A stretch of DNA of 64,000 nt from Diaporthe sp. PMI_573 (Eukaryota > Ascomycota > Sordariomycetes > Diaporthales > Diaporthaceae), in contig JAJTUP010000011.1 of assembly GCA_021399435.1 (NCBI GenBank), positions 992,001 through 1,056,000 on the forward strand, given 5' to 3'. Below, one piece after another: positions 46,272 through 56,620 of the stretch; position 1 is the first letter of the stretch, and each line of letters opens with the position of its first letter. Both the position numbers and the translations under genes were made by a program. Under the pieces are notes generated by a model. That model was not told where the DNA came from, made no database searches, and saw nothing but the letters and a program-made list of their open reading frames with translations.

Positions 46272-48709
46272 ATGGCTTTCCTCAGAAGCGCAGCGCTCTT
46301 CCAGGCTCTGCTTCTGTCCGTCGAACATGTGGCAGCAAAGCCCATCCCGCTCATTACGAGACAGACAATTGAAGACGAATATGACTTCGTAATCTGTGGA
46401 GGTTGGTGCCGCACCAGACCTCTGAAATTACCCTGCCCTTTCTTCCTTGGTACTGATCTTGGAAACCTTCCTCACAGGCGGAACGGCCGGGCTTGTACTT
46501 GCAAACCGACTGACTGAGTCCGGGAGTCAACGGGTTCTGGTTCTGGAAGCTGGTCAAGAACCCACCATTGTGGCTGCATACTCCACACCTGGAGGGAATC
46601 AGTTCCTCAAAGGCAAGCTCAACTCATTCGCAGTCGGGCTGATCATGACTAACGGAGCGAAAAGGGAGTACAATCGACTGGAATTTTGTCACCGTCCCGC
46701 AGACAGGTTTAGAAGGCCGACAGCTGCAGTATCTACGTGAGTGACCTTCTTTTATAGTGTGAAAGTGTGGTGGTCAAGAGGCTAATTTGAGAAACATAGG
46801 TGGCAAGGCCGGGGGCGGATCTAGCTCGATCAATGGTCTGTACTACGCTCGTGGAAGTGCAAGCGTGTACGATGACTGGGTTGCTTTGGGAAACCCGGGA
46901 TGGGGTTGGGAAGACGTATATCCTCTCTTCATCAAGGTAAGAATATCGATCCATCATGCCACTCGCCAAGTACCTGGCTCCGTGTTATCTTGCTCTCGGC
47001 GTAAATATGAGGCGACTTTCCCTGCCGCCTGCTATTACGTTACTGCCTTGATCAACCTTGGAAATAAATATAGATCGTATCTGTTGCCAGGCTTGCATGG
47101 AACACAGGTGCTAACAGACAAAATTCAGAGCACTCACCTCAACGAGCCAGAGGATGCTGAATATGCCCACGCCAATGGGTTTGACCAGACATTCCAAACC
47201 TATGAAGCCAGTGCTTACGGCGATGGGCCTCTTCAGCTCAGTTACCAAGGCTACGTTCCTGACTCAAACGTTGGCTTCATGCGCGCGCTGGAAGCAGTCA
47301 ATGTCCCAGTGGTGAACGAACTCAATACTGGCAATGCCACGGGAGTGAAGCAGGGCTTGGGCACCCTGGACAACAGACTGCGCCGGAGTTCCAGCTTTGA
47401 CAGCTTCTACAGACAGGCCGAGGACCGTTTGAACTTGGACGTCCTCTTCAATGCCCCAGTTACGGAATTGGTCCTGGATACGGAAGGTGACACACCAACC
47501 GCAACTGGTGTCGTCTTTGTGGACCAGAATACCGGCTTAATCCACCAAGTCAGCGCGTCTAAAGAAGTTATTTTGAGCTTGGGTGCTTTCCATTCCCCTC
47601 AATTGTTGATGCTTTCGGTAAGTGCAGATCAAAACAAGGCACTCTCATGAGGACTTTGAACTAAGGCATAGTTGGTCACAGGGTATCGGCCCGCAGTCAG
47701 AACTGGAAGCTTTCGGGATTACCCCATTGGTTGTGAACGAGAATGTTGGACGCAAGTAAGTGTTCACCAGTCATCCTGAAGGATTCTCACTAATACAGTC
47801 CTAGCCTCAATGATCACAGCGTATTCAGTATCATGGCCACTGCACGGCCCGAGTCTTCCACTACAGAAATGTCTGCGACTGTGGAGAATTTGCAAAACGC
47901 CCAGACTCAATTCTATTCCAACCTATCTGGGCAGTACACCGCCCCTTCAGGTATTACGAATGGCTTCAAGAAATTCTCAGAAGCCGAAATTGAGGCACTG
48001 AACCTGACTGAGATCACCGCTCGCAACCTTGCCAACCAGAACCATATCGAGTTTCTGTACGAGAGCGTGTGGTATCCTTGGATTCCAACACCGTTTTATG
48101 CGCCCCAGGCCGGTGAATCTTATATTTCGCTCACCGCGAGCTCAATGGTGCAGCTATCCCGAGGCAACGTCAGTCTAAGGTCAAGTTCCATGTCTGACCC
48201 GCCCGTCATCAACCCAAACGTAAGTCCTCCCATTCCGATTAAGTTGGGAACCCATACCGCCATACTTGACCATGTGAAGACAACTAACTAACTTTAACCT
48301 GAAGTATTATACCGAAGAGACCGGGACAGACAGGGCCGTCGCCATCGAGTCATTCCGAGACCTGCGCCGGATCCTGGCCCACCCGGAGCTGTCGCAGTAC
48401 ACCGTCGGGCCGAACAACGGCGAGGTGTCTCCGGGCGTCGAGAACGTGTCCGACGACGACGAAGACGCCATCTTCGAATACGTCAAGGCCAACACTTTCC
48501 CGAACTGGCACGCCTCTGGCGCCGTGCGAATGCTACCCCTCGAAGACGGGGGTGTGGTTGATCCGCGCCTGAGGGTCTACGGCGTGGATTCGCTGAGGGT
48601 CATCGACTGCAGTGTCATGCCGATCCTGCCGGACGTTAACATCCTTGCGGCTGTGTACATGATTGCGGAGAAGGGAGCGGAGATGATCAAGGAGGACTGG
48701 GATGATTGA
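46272..48709 (+). CDS. Secreted GMC-family FAD oxidoreductase
   Basis: Eight exons (46272-46401, 46478-46612, 46665-46736, 46800-46936, 47129-47617, 47682-47755, 47805-48219, 48305-48709) join in phase to 618 residues. The N-terminus MAFLRSAALFQALLLSVEHVAAKP is a signal peptide. FAD motifs are YDFVICGGGTAGLVLANRL with the ensuing VLVLEAG, and the GMC signature YLRGKAGGGSSSINGLYYARGS. Catalytic residues are His in FPNWHASGAVRM and Asn in PDVNILAAVYMIAE (the His/Asn pair). Intron 2 has a GC donor (GCAAGC). Introns 1-3 lie in the FAD domain. Relatives are glucose oxidase, aryl-alcohol oxidase and glucose dehydrogenase; the exact substrate is unknown. Secreted H2O2 production or quinone reduction is likely. 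Confidence 0.9.
46613..46664 (+). other. GC-AG intron in GMC oxidase gene
   Basis: A 52-nt intron begins GCAAGC and ends AAAAG, with a branch-like GACTAAC. Splicing yields FLKGSTIDWNF, the expected GMC sequence; no GT donor gives this frame. Confidence 0.75.
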
Positions 48710-48998
48710 TCGAGCAAGAACTGGTAGCAAAGGTTAATTAAATCTTGTTTCGAGGCCAAGAGTTGTCGGTTATCCTTTCCAAGCCAAGCGTCGTTATATC
48801 CAGGCATAATAATGATGAAGATGGACCAAAGTCGAGTGGCTCATCAGATGGCTCAATTCATGGTTGGTTGAACATGTGCAATGCTACAACACCGATGTCA
48901 CCGTAATGGTATTAAAGTGCGCAAATTTAGTCCGTTTCTGCCCTGTTGGATATTCCACATTGTTTATTATTATTAGTTGCTACCACATTACATGGTTA

Positions 48999-49982
48999 TC
49001 ACTCGTCAATCTCCTTGTAGACCGGAGGCTCCTTTGCCTTTCCTCTGGTATTTTTAGCCTCCAAGCTCCTCAATTTCTCTTGCTTTTCAAACTTCTTCAA
49101 TGCTTTCTTCTTCTCGCGCCGCTCCTTCATTACAACCTTGGCTGTACTTTTCAAAGCCCGTCCCCTAGAAGCGACAATACCACCGTCGACCAAAATGTCC
49201 ACACCGGTGATGTAGCTCGCGCCATCCGAAGCCAAGAACTTGATGACAGGCACAACCTCCTCTGGCCTCCCCATCCGCTCCATGGGACCGGAGCTAACAA
49301 GAGTAGAAAGATTCGGGCGGGAGGCGTAGTGTAGAGTCATGTCTGTGTCAATGATACCCGGCGACACAGTTACTATGCGGATACCCCCCGGGCCGGTCGC
49401 CGACGGCTGTGCGAGAGGTCTCGCCATCTTCTTGGCATAAACTTGCATGCAGCGCTTAGACACCGAGTACGCAGTATACGGCCACCGCTTGAGCGCCCAC
49501 AGCGTCGGCGACCGCGACCCCCTAAGGTGCCTCTTGACGGCGAGGTCAACGGCCGAGTTCTGCACCAGCTTGCCCCCCACCGAGGCGATGAGTATCACGA
49601 CGCCGCCCGGCTGCTGCATTTCCGGTGCGAGAGTGTCCACGAGGCGCCGGGTGGCGGTGAAGTTCACGTCGAAGATGCGCTTGCCGTCCTTGACGGCAGG
49701 CGAGACGCCGGCGGTGTGCACGAGGCACGAGATCTTGCGCCCGCCGAGCGCGGCCTTGATCTGCGCGGGAAAATCGGCCCGCGTGATGTCCCCCGTCACA
49801 GCGGTGATGGAGCGGGCGGACAGGAGGTTCCGGACCGAGTGCATGGCTGCGTCGACGGATACGAGGTCGCACAGGATCAGGGAACGACCCTCGAGGGCGA
49901 ATTCCTGGGCCATGGCCCGTCCAAGACTGCCGGCCGCGCCGGTTATTACTGCCACAGGCCTGTTGAAATCTGTGCCGTTCAT
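48999..49982 (-). CDS. Short-chain dehydrogenase with basic C-terminal extension
   Basis: One exon, 327 residues. Cofactor motif VITGAAGSLGRAMA (TGxxxGxG) and LCDL suggest NAD(H)-preferring binding. CLVHTAG replaces the NNAG motif, the catalytic Ser is in VILIASVGGK and YTAYSVSKRCMQ supplies the YxxxK pair. The substrate-loop end PGIIDTDM and FLASDGASYITGVDILVDGG are standard for classical SDRs. After this point (about residue 275) comes an unusual 50-residue tail rich in Lys/Arg/Glu (KERREKKKALKKFEKQEKLRSLEAK), possibly a helix for protein or membrane contact. It converges with the GMC oxidase (289 bases between stops), so a functional link is possible but unproven. Confidence 0.9.
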   Translation of the reverse strand: MNGTDFNRPVAVITGAAGSLGRAMAQEFALEGRSLILCDLVSVDAAMHSVRNLLSARSITAVTGDITRADFPAQIKAALGGRKISCLVHTAGVSPAVKDGKRIFDVNFTATRRLVDTLAPEMQQPGGVVILIASVGGKLVQNSAVDLAVKRHLRGSRSPTLWALKRWPYTAYSVSKRCMQVYAKKMARPLAQPSATGPGGIRIVTVSPGIIDTDMTLHYASRPNLSTLVSSGPMERMGRPEEVVPVIKFLASDGASYITGVDILVDGGIVASRGRALKSTAKVVMKERREKKKALKKFEKQEKLRSLEAKNTRGKAKEPPVYKEIDE

Positions 49983-50876
49983 ATTGAATCGATCGGAGAG
50001 GGAATATTATAGGATAATCGTGTATAAATGATGAGTTGCAGTCGATCCTGAACCACTTCTTCATAAAAGAGGAATCAGTAAGACCATTTTGGAATACAAG
50101 TCTTACTTCCAAGCCACGGGATTCATCTTCTTTATTGCTGCTGCAAATAATAGAAATTAGTCGGAGCTTTACTGTCAAGTTCCTGATGGTGGTGTTGTCG
50201 ATCAGAGCTCATCACACGTGCTAGCACTGCCTCTGCCGAGAGCCGTACGTAAGGGGAGCCGCGTCACGGCCTTGGCTTAGCATCAACACACTAAACAGAT
50301 GCAGCTGAAAACATTCACAATTGGCCAATCGCTGTGACCGTGGTTTTCAACATGAAACTCTGTGTGAATAAGCTACCTGATTCTGTGAGAGACCAAGTTG
50401 TGTGTATGGCGGACCCAGCCTCTCAATGACACTCTCCTCGCGCAGCCACCTGCCTTAGGGCCAAAAAAGGTCTGTTCACTGAGGGCGCGATCAGCTGAAG
50501 ATGATTGGTACTGAATCATGGTTGCGTCCCAAGTCGCAAGATCCGCCTATAGCAGCGGTCTGAGACCTCTGCATAGGCTCGGTGCAATCGGGAAACTGGA
50601 AAATAAGGTGTGTATACGGCAGATGAACTCTCGCGGATGATTTGGTTGAGCACCTCGGGAGAGTATGAAAAAGACATTTCAGATCCAAGCAGGCTTTTGA
50701 AGAGGAGATTTCAATTTGAAAACATTCTATAACAGCGAATTTCTAGATCTATACATGTCTGATGTTGACAAAGGGTACCTAGCTTGAAATCTTCTTCGGA
50801 TCGAAATTTCCACCACATTGAAAGGACAGTCCTTGATAGGGTAGTTGAATCCACAAACACTTTCCGTGCCTCGAGT
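49983..50876. other. Intergenic region upstream of SDR
   Basis: An 894-base gap between the NDH-like gene's stop and the SDR start (both leftward). It holds the SDR promoter. No CGGATACCCG motif or gene was found in it. Confidence 0.55.
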
Positions 50877-52121
50877 CTATCCGACGGCTTCAAGTATACG
50901 CTCCAATATTGGGATGTCATCCGCATCAGGTCCAACAGGATCGGCCAAGTTCAGAGCCTCCGAGGCGTCACCTGGAGGATATATCAACTTCCTGTTGATG
51001 TACTCCTTGACCTTCTTAGCGCGCTGACCTGTCGCGCGCACCTCTCTCTCCCATCCCCGCCCAATTACCGCACCGTATGCGCCGAGATCAAGACAGCAAC
51101 CATATACGGCCTGTGAGTATTCCACCATCGGCTCGCCGAGGAGATCTGCGGCGGCATTGTGGCCAGAAACACGGCCTAGCTGCATCGCATGCTGGCACGA
51201 CATCAGGGCGTGGTGGCCCTCCCCGTCTGCGAGAGCGCGGGCGGCGTCGCCGGTAGCGTAGACGTGCTCGGTTGACGGGGTGCGAAGGTATCGGTCGACG
51301 TCAAGGCGGGAGAAGGAATCCTTAGGACCCTGGATGTGCTGCGTCAGGGGTGTTGCCACCACCCCTGCTGTCCAGATAGTAGTCATGGTCTCGATACGCT
51401 CACCAGATGTGAGAGTTAAGCCTTCGGCGTCCACAGATGATACTACGGCACTGGTCTTAACTTCTACTCCCAACTCCTTCATGGCTTGAGCGATGACGGG
51501 CCGAGGACCTGGGCCAAGTGCCGGACCAAGCTGATCTGTGCTCTCGATGAGGATGACGCGAGGATTGCCGATGTGATCAAGAAGGCGCTTGGGCAACTCG
51601 GCCGCAAGCTCGATGCCGGTAAACCCAGCACCGCATACCACGACTGTGTTGCGAGCGGGACTTTCTGGCAGTGAAGAGAGGCCTTCCACATGTTTCTCGA
51701 GTCGAGTTGCTGACTCCAGAGCATCGATATCGAATGCGAACTCACGAAGTCCAGCAACACCCTGAGGCTGTTTGACAGAACTACCAGCTGCCAGAATCAG
51801 GCGATCATATTTGATAGGCGTTGTGAATTCGGTGCTTGGCGTAGGCTGAGCGTGAACAGTGTGCGCCTCGGTGTCAATCGTGTTGACGCTCCCCTGGAAG
51901 AAGTCGATTCCTGTAGAATCGAAGAGTTCACCAAGATGGTGTCTCATGCCGGCAGCGTTGGCTTCGTATAGTCTTGGACGGAGGACCAAAAATGGCTCGG
52001 GCGCAATAACTAGGACCTTGACCCTGTCCTCCTGGTTTCTGAGTTTGAGCAGACGTTGGGCTGAGAGAGCGCTCCATAAACCGGCAAAGCCAGCGCCGAT
52101 GATGACAATTTGCTTTGACAT
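50877..52121 (-). CDS. NDH-2/AIF-like pyridine nucleotide-disulfide family flavoprotein
   Basis: One exon, 414 residues from the ATG at 52121. FAD motif IVIIGAGFAGLWSALSAQ is at the N-terminus. The second nucleotide motif NTVVVCGAGFTGIELAAELP, for NAD(P)H, is at about 170, and the FAD-binding end YATGDAARAL is near 310. TIWTAGV is also typical of the family. No CxxC redox pair is present, so it resembles alternative NADH dehydrogenases and AIFM2/FSP1-type quinone oxidoreductases, not disulfide reductases. Upstream of this ATG the frame is open only to a TTG, so no mitochondrial presequence can be claimed. It is divergent from a Zn2Cys6 regulator whose promoter carries CGG-N4-CCG sites. Confidence 0.88.
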   Translation of the reverse strand: MSKQIVIIGAGFAGLWSALSAQRLLKLRNQEDRVKVLVIAPEPFLVLRPRLYEANAAGMRHHLGELFDSTGIDFFQGSVNTIDTEAHTVHAQPTPSTEFTTPIKYDRLILAAGSSVKQPQGVAGLREFAFDIDALESATRLEKHVEGLSSLPESPARNTVVVCGAGFTGIELAAELPKRLLDHIGNPRVILIESTDQLGPALGPGPRPVIAQAMKELGVEVKTSAVVSSVDAEGLTLTSGERIETMTTIWTAGVVATPLTQHIQGPKDSFSRLDVDRYLRTPSTEHVYATGDAARALADGEGHHALMSCQHAMQLGRVSGHNAAADLLGEPMVEYSQAVYGCCLDLGAYGAVIGRGWEREVRATGQRAKKVKEYINRKLIYPPGDASEALNLADPVGPDADDIPILERILEAVG

Positions 52122-52465
52122 TGTCTTTGATTTTCGTGGTGGAGCAACGGGAGTTGGGATAGACACAGCTTGGTCCAATGCACTTTTCTTGGTATGGAGA
52201 TATATTCGATTGAGTTTCAATAAATTCAGCAAATAGTTATCTTGGATCCAGCCAGCTATTTATCGATTTTGCTTTTTCCTTCTTCATACAACAGCCTCTG
52301 TCAAGTCACCAGAAGGCAAGCGTCCTCGAGTGGCGCATCGGCATTCCAACGGTCGCTTAGTACGAATCCGTGGCAATGGCCGGCACGTTAGAGATGCAGT
52401 GTGGAATTACATGCAAGCACTATTAGCTCCTGATGCGGCTGTGGGCTGTGATTACTGTGGTGCGT

Positions 52466-52475
52466 CGGATACCCG
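52466..52475. promoter_or_regulatory. CGGATACCCG site 1 (CGG-N4-CCG)
   Basis: A CGG triplet and its inverted copy CCG are spaced by four bases, the layout used by many Zn2Cys6 dimers. It sits 132 bases upstream of the regulator ATG. Confidence 0.5.
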
Positions 52476-52488
52476 CGATGCCCGCATC

Positions 52489-52498
52489 CGGATACCCG
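52489..52498. promoter_or_regulatory. CGGATACCCG site 2 (CGG-N4-CCG)
   Basis: An exact second copy, 23 bases after site 1 (about two helical turns), so both could lie on the same face of the DNA. It is embedded in the inverted repeat 52488-52512. Confidence 0.5.
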
Positions 52499-52606
52499 AA
52501 TAGCCTATCCGGCGAACTCCGGCTCTCCCAGACATCGCACATTCAAACACGAATCTCCATCAAGAGGCCTTGACCCATACTTGACTCATACCTTGACACA
52601 ACGCCC

Positions 52607-54604
52607 ATGAATGCTACCAACACAACATCGCAAGCCCGCGGAGCAACGCGTTCTTCCCTGGCTTGCCTCCCCTGTCGCTCACGCCATCTGAAATGCGACG
52701 CCACTCGACCACAATGCAACCGGTGCCTCGAGGTCGCGAGACAGTGCCAATATGCCCCGTCACGTCGCGGCGGGCTGGATCGTGCGGCTCTAGCAGAGAG
52801 GCGTAACAGATTGGCCTTGGCAGAAAGCTCGACTGCTCCAAACTCCACGCGAAAATCGAGTCCGCAGACCAGGATCGTCGTTCAGCAAGATCAGGAACCA
52901 CCATCTCGGCTCGTCGAGTTGTCAGCCCTGCCCGGTGACTTTGGTGTACTGGATGGGAGCAGTAATAGTAATGGAACGCCAGCCTCGGCGTCACCATCAA
53001 ATCTCCGAATGCACGTCAAAGATATCGAAACAGATCCTCTGGTCACCTCATACTACAAACACTTCCACAAATTCCACCCGTTCCTTCCACCTCGGAAAGC
53101 GCTGGTGCGAATACACAATGATGCAACGAATGATTTTGATCTCGCACCTGTCGTTGCTGTTATGCGTCTGGTTGGGCACATATACACTGCCCAGGAATTG
53201 TCCCCCCAACTGAGGGACCACGCAGAGATCTGTATTGCTCAAGCATCACCAAAACATGCTGTATTGGTCCAGTGCCATCTCCTCTATTCCGTTGCCCTCT
53301 TTTGGTACAACTCCAAGGCTGAAGCCAACCGCGAGATACGAACTGCAGTGGAACTCGCCGTTGACCTGAAGATGTTCCGTCGAGAGTTCGCAAACGACCA
53401 CGGTGCCAAGGATCCTGTTTTGATGGAGTGCTTGAGACGGACATGGTGGATGTTGTACATTGTGGATGCATACTACGCAGGTACCTTGGGAACAATGAAC
53501 TTTGCTGTCTTCGATATCGACGCCACTGTGGATCTCCCCTGTGAGGAGTGGGAGTATGAATTAGAAGTCAGTACTGCGATCTGTTTTGGAATGTTGTGTC
53601 TGAATACAAGGCTGATTTGTCCAAAGCAAATTCCGGTTCCAAATACCCTAGCGGACTTCGACTGTCGGGAATTTGCTGCTGAAGGCGTATCATTTTCATC
53701 GTTCGCATACTTGATCGGTGCCATCAAATGTGCGGCATTGGCGATATCCATTTCACCCAAAGTTGCGGCCAAGGAGGACTCGACGGAGATGATCCAGTCC
53801 GCCGACGCCATCATTGATGGTTGGTCCCTTTTACTGCCAAAAGAACGCAAGCAGGTCATGACGAAGGCTGGAGATATCGATGAGCTTATGTTTCAAGCAC
53901 ATCTGCTTATTCATGTGTAAGATGGCCAATGACCCTTCTTGTGATAAGTGCAAAAGTTATACTTACAATCGACTACCTCCAGCGCTACCGTCGGCTTGCA
54001 CAGACCCTTGTCTGACCTAAAGTTCAACCCAGTAGAGGAGGTCTCAAGCTGCGCGCGAGACCCGCCCCCCGGTAATCCCACACCAGACCTCATCAACGTG
54101 CACACCGTGCGTGTGCTACGATCCGTCGAAGCACAAATACGCCTCCTGGCGTTACCATCCCGACCGTTCCATCACACTCCGTTCGTTACATGCATGGTCA
54201 GCGAAGGGACGCTGGCCTTGCTCTCTGCCTGTGCTTTCCAGCTTAGCGGCAAGGAACTGGCTGTTGCCAGGGATCAGATCCGCATGACGATCGGTTGCCT
54301 CAAAGACTTGGGTGAGTTCTGGCCCAGGACTGCGAGTAATGTGAAGGAAATACAGACCATTGCTCGTCATGTGCTGGGGCTGAATGGGTCAAGACCCAAC
54401 GGGAGCGACAGCACGACGAATTCGAGTAACGTGCCGAGTATTTCGGGCGGTGAAAGCCGTGGTAGCCTAGGATCTGAAGCTGGGGAACCCAGTATTCAAG
54501 ATGGTGTTCTGGGGTCTTTGGGCTCGATGGACGATGTCTGTGGATGGTACAACCTGAGCGACCTGGGTCCGGAACTCGAGCAGTGGATGAGCGATGGGCT
54601 GTGA
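52607..54604 (+). CDS. Zn2Cys6 fungal transcription factor
   Basis: Two exons (52607-53916, 53983-54604) join in phase to 643 residues. The zinc cluster ACLPCRSRHLKCDATRPQCNRC (residues about 20-47) has all six cysteines (CX2CX6CX6CX2CX6C). A linker with basic residues and a fungal-specific middle homology region (about 140-440) follow, with YYKHFHKFHPFLPP and the conserved RRTWWMLYIVDAYYAG. The C-terminus is Ser/Gly/Asn-rich and ends in an acidic, aromatic-containing stretch that may activate transcription. It is divergent from the NDH-like gene, and the shared promoter contains two CGG-N4-CCG sites. Autoregulation and control of NDH and the dehydrogenase/cupin pair are plausible (inference). 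Confidence 0.92.
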
Positions 54605-54952
54605 CTGACCAAACCGGAGATATGAAATAGTTGCAATAAAATCAATTGGCTCTTAGCACCCCCACCGACGAGTAAACTCAACAATCTACCGTACCTAACC
54701 CGACAAGTTGCCATCAAGAGAGAATTTGGCATACTTATAACACAATGGAATTTGAAGGCAGTAATGTAATTGATCATACAGGCCTTCCTTAAGACCATGC
54801 TCTGGACGCTACGAACGTCCGTCCCCCCCCCCCCTCCTCGAAAACAAAAGGCCAAGAGTTCCTCTAACGTTCACTGGTCCTCCTTGTTCGGCGGATTGGA
54901 CTTGGTAAACACAGAGGAACCATGGAATGAATGTTGGAGGAACTCTTGATTA
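54605..54952. other. Convergent 3' spacer with poly-C run
   Basis: A 348-base convergent spacer between the regulator (plus) and the membrane-protein gene (minus). A run of 12 C lies at 54823-54834. No gene. Confidence 0.6.
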
Positions 54953-56620
54953 TCATGATATCTTCGGCAAAAATCGAGTCCACGGAGTGATTTGGTAGAC
55001 GCCCGCTGGTGAGGCCCGGAGACAAGTGAACATGAGGATGATGACCGTCATACGGGCGACCATGTAGATCATGCTGCTGCAGTTGACCAGAAACCTTGCA
55101 GTATCCTCACAACGCTCGGCAATCAGTGTGTTTTTCCAAATTGACTTTCCATACTTGTTGGATATATAGTCGAGGATGGAGTTCAGACCAAGCACTAATG
55201 CGGGCAGAATTGCTGAGATGAGACTTGCGATCCTCCAACATCTTTCCTCGATCGTGGTGGGAAACTCGAAATTCCATGCGACGCAGTGCATAGCGCCGAA
55301 GACCATGGATGACAGGCCCACCATGATGAAAAAGTAAGGTGGCTCGCCATCCATCCAGACTAGATCGTTCTCAACCCGTGAGGCATTTGCAAAGTTCCAC
55401 TCCCAAAAGGTCGTAGGCTCTGGGTTAAAGCTCCGAGTTGACCGAAGCCAGTGCAAGTCGTCGGTGAACGACTGGACAAAGGGAACTGTCCCCATGTTGT
55501 TGATCCTGTGGGATTTAAACGTCGCTGACTGGACATTTGGGCGCAAAACATCCTTCGGCTTCCACCAATTCGCAATATAAATCCCGATGGCCATGACCGC
55601 AAACGCGAATGCAGAAATTTCCAGTTGTGTGACAGGCAGGCCTGTGAGAGCGCGGACAAAGACATTGACAATGAGCCATGTGATTTGTAGGATAGATATG
55701 CCCTTCGCGAGCCAGTCTGCTTTGCTCCTGTCCTGGATGTCTGCCTCTCTCAGCGCGAAGTCCTTGAGAGGGTGTTGATTATCAGCCCAGTCGAAAGCCC
55801 AAATCATTGTCGGAGAGGCGAAAGGGAAGCACCCAATCAAGCCTTCACGCCCTGCTTGTGTATGCAGGCACAAAATCCCCCCCATCTGAGCGTAATACGA
55901 ATGCACAACCGTCCATTCCGGGTTTTTGAGCTCTGTGTGACGGGTACTCTCCAGAGCCAATTTTCTAACGCTCGACTCAAGCATTTCATGATCTTCCTCG
56001 CGTACTGTCTGCTTCCCGATTCCCTTCGACTTTTGGGTTTGTGAAACAAAGTTCGTAGGGTGATCGACTGAACAGGGATGTCGGACTACCGAGAATGGAG
56101 TAAGGGTCGACGCGACCTCGGAACTGTGTCCAGGTGGCCACTGAAGTAACAGCAGGCGAAATAGGATGCGAGAGAACGGTGGGTATTTGATTTCCCAGCT
56201 TCCTCTGCAGTGACCGCGCTTCCATTCTATTGGTCCATGTATGCGACAGCCTTCGTCGAACCTGCGCAGCTCGTCAAGAGCTAGCCGAAGATCGCAGACT
56301 GCTTTGGAGAAGATGAACTCAGGGAAGAGCACATTGATCGCGAGCCACTTGATTTTCCGTGTCAATCTTCTCATGGCACTGTCTTGATAGCCGGGCACGT
56401 TCAGGTGCAGCACGGTCCACGTGCAGGTAAACATTGTAGCAACACAGCTCCAAAGGAGCCGAAGAGTGCCGCGTCGATTGGGGCCGGCGTCCCAGCCTAC
56501 AACTGCATTTTGCGTATTGTTCTGTACCGCAACCGTGTTGTTCTGTACCGCAGCGTAGGCTTCCGTGGACAAGAGGAGACATATGGCTAATGATAGAAAA
56601 TGGCGCCAAAGGCTATTCAT
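54953..56620 (-). CDS. Uncharacterised fungal multi-pass membrane protein with signal peptide
   Basis: One exon, 555 residues starting at the ATG 56620 (an earlier in-frame ATG at 56695 would bury the signal peptide). MNSLWRHFLSLAICLLLSTEAYAA is a signal peptide. Two copies of AVQNNTV follow, then GWDAGPNRRGTLRLLWSCVATMFTCTWTVLHLNVPG, the opening block of a widespread ascomycete family of unknown function. Later membrane segments include ISILQITWLIVNVFVRAL, SAFAFAVMAIGIYIANWW, FFIMVGLSSMVFGAMHCVAW, IASLISAILPALVLGLNSIL and MIYMVARMTVIILMFTCL. Family members are membrane proteins with four or more helices at the C-terminal half. No enzymatic motif is visible. Confidence 0.82.
   Translation of the reverse strand: MNSLWRHFLSLAICLLLSTEAYAAVQNNTVAVQNNTQNAVVGWDAGPNRRGTLRLLWSCVATMFTCTWTVLHLNVPGYQDSAMRRLTRKIKWLAINVLFPEFIFSKAVCDLRLALDELRRFDEGCRIHGPIEWKRGHCRGSWEIKYPPFSRILFRLLLLQWPPGHSSEVASTLTPFSVVRHPCSVDHPTNFVSQTQKSKGIGKQTVREEDHEMLESSVRKLALESTRHTELKNPEWTVVHSYYAQMGGILCLHTQAGREGLIGCFPFASPTMIWAFDWADNQHPLKDFALREADIQDRSKADWLAKGISILQITWLIVNVFVRALTGLPVTQLEISAFAFAVMAIGIYIANWWKPKDVLRPNVQSATFKSHRINNMGTVPFVQSFTDDLHWLRSTRSFNPEPTTFWEWNFANASRVENDLVWMDGEPPYFFIMVGLSSMVFGAMHCVAWNFEFPTTIEERCWRIASLISAILPALVLGLNSILDYISNKYGKSIWKNTLIAERCEDTARFLVNCSSMIYMVARMTVIILMFTCLRASPAGVYQITPWTRFLPKIS
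56513..56551 (-). repeat. In-frame 21-nt duplication encoding AVQNNTV twice
   Basis: Residues 24-36 of the membrane protein read AVQNNTVAVQNNT, from two nearly identical 21-nt units. It adds a second NNT sequon just after the predicted signal-peptidase site, and may vary in copy number. Confidence 0.7.

Larger units (their letters stand above)
52122..52606. promoter_or_regulatory. Shared divergent promoter, NDH-like flavoprotein / Zn2Cys6 regulator
   Basis: A 485-base bidirectional promoter. Within 150 bases of the regulator ATG lie two exact copies of CGGATACCCG (52466-52475 and 52489-52498). The second is also part of a larger inverted repeat, CCGGATA (52488-52494) and TATCCGG (52506-52512). 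This is compatible with binding by a dimeric zinc-cluster protein, possibly the regulator itself. Confidence 0.6.

Noticed and set aside
52122..52232. N-terminal mitochondrial extension of the NDH-like protein
   Set aside because: The upstream in-frame start is TTG, not ATG; no ATG exists in frame between it and 52121.
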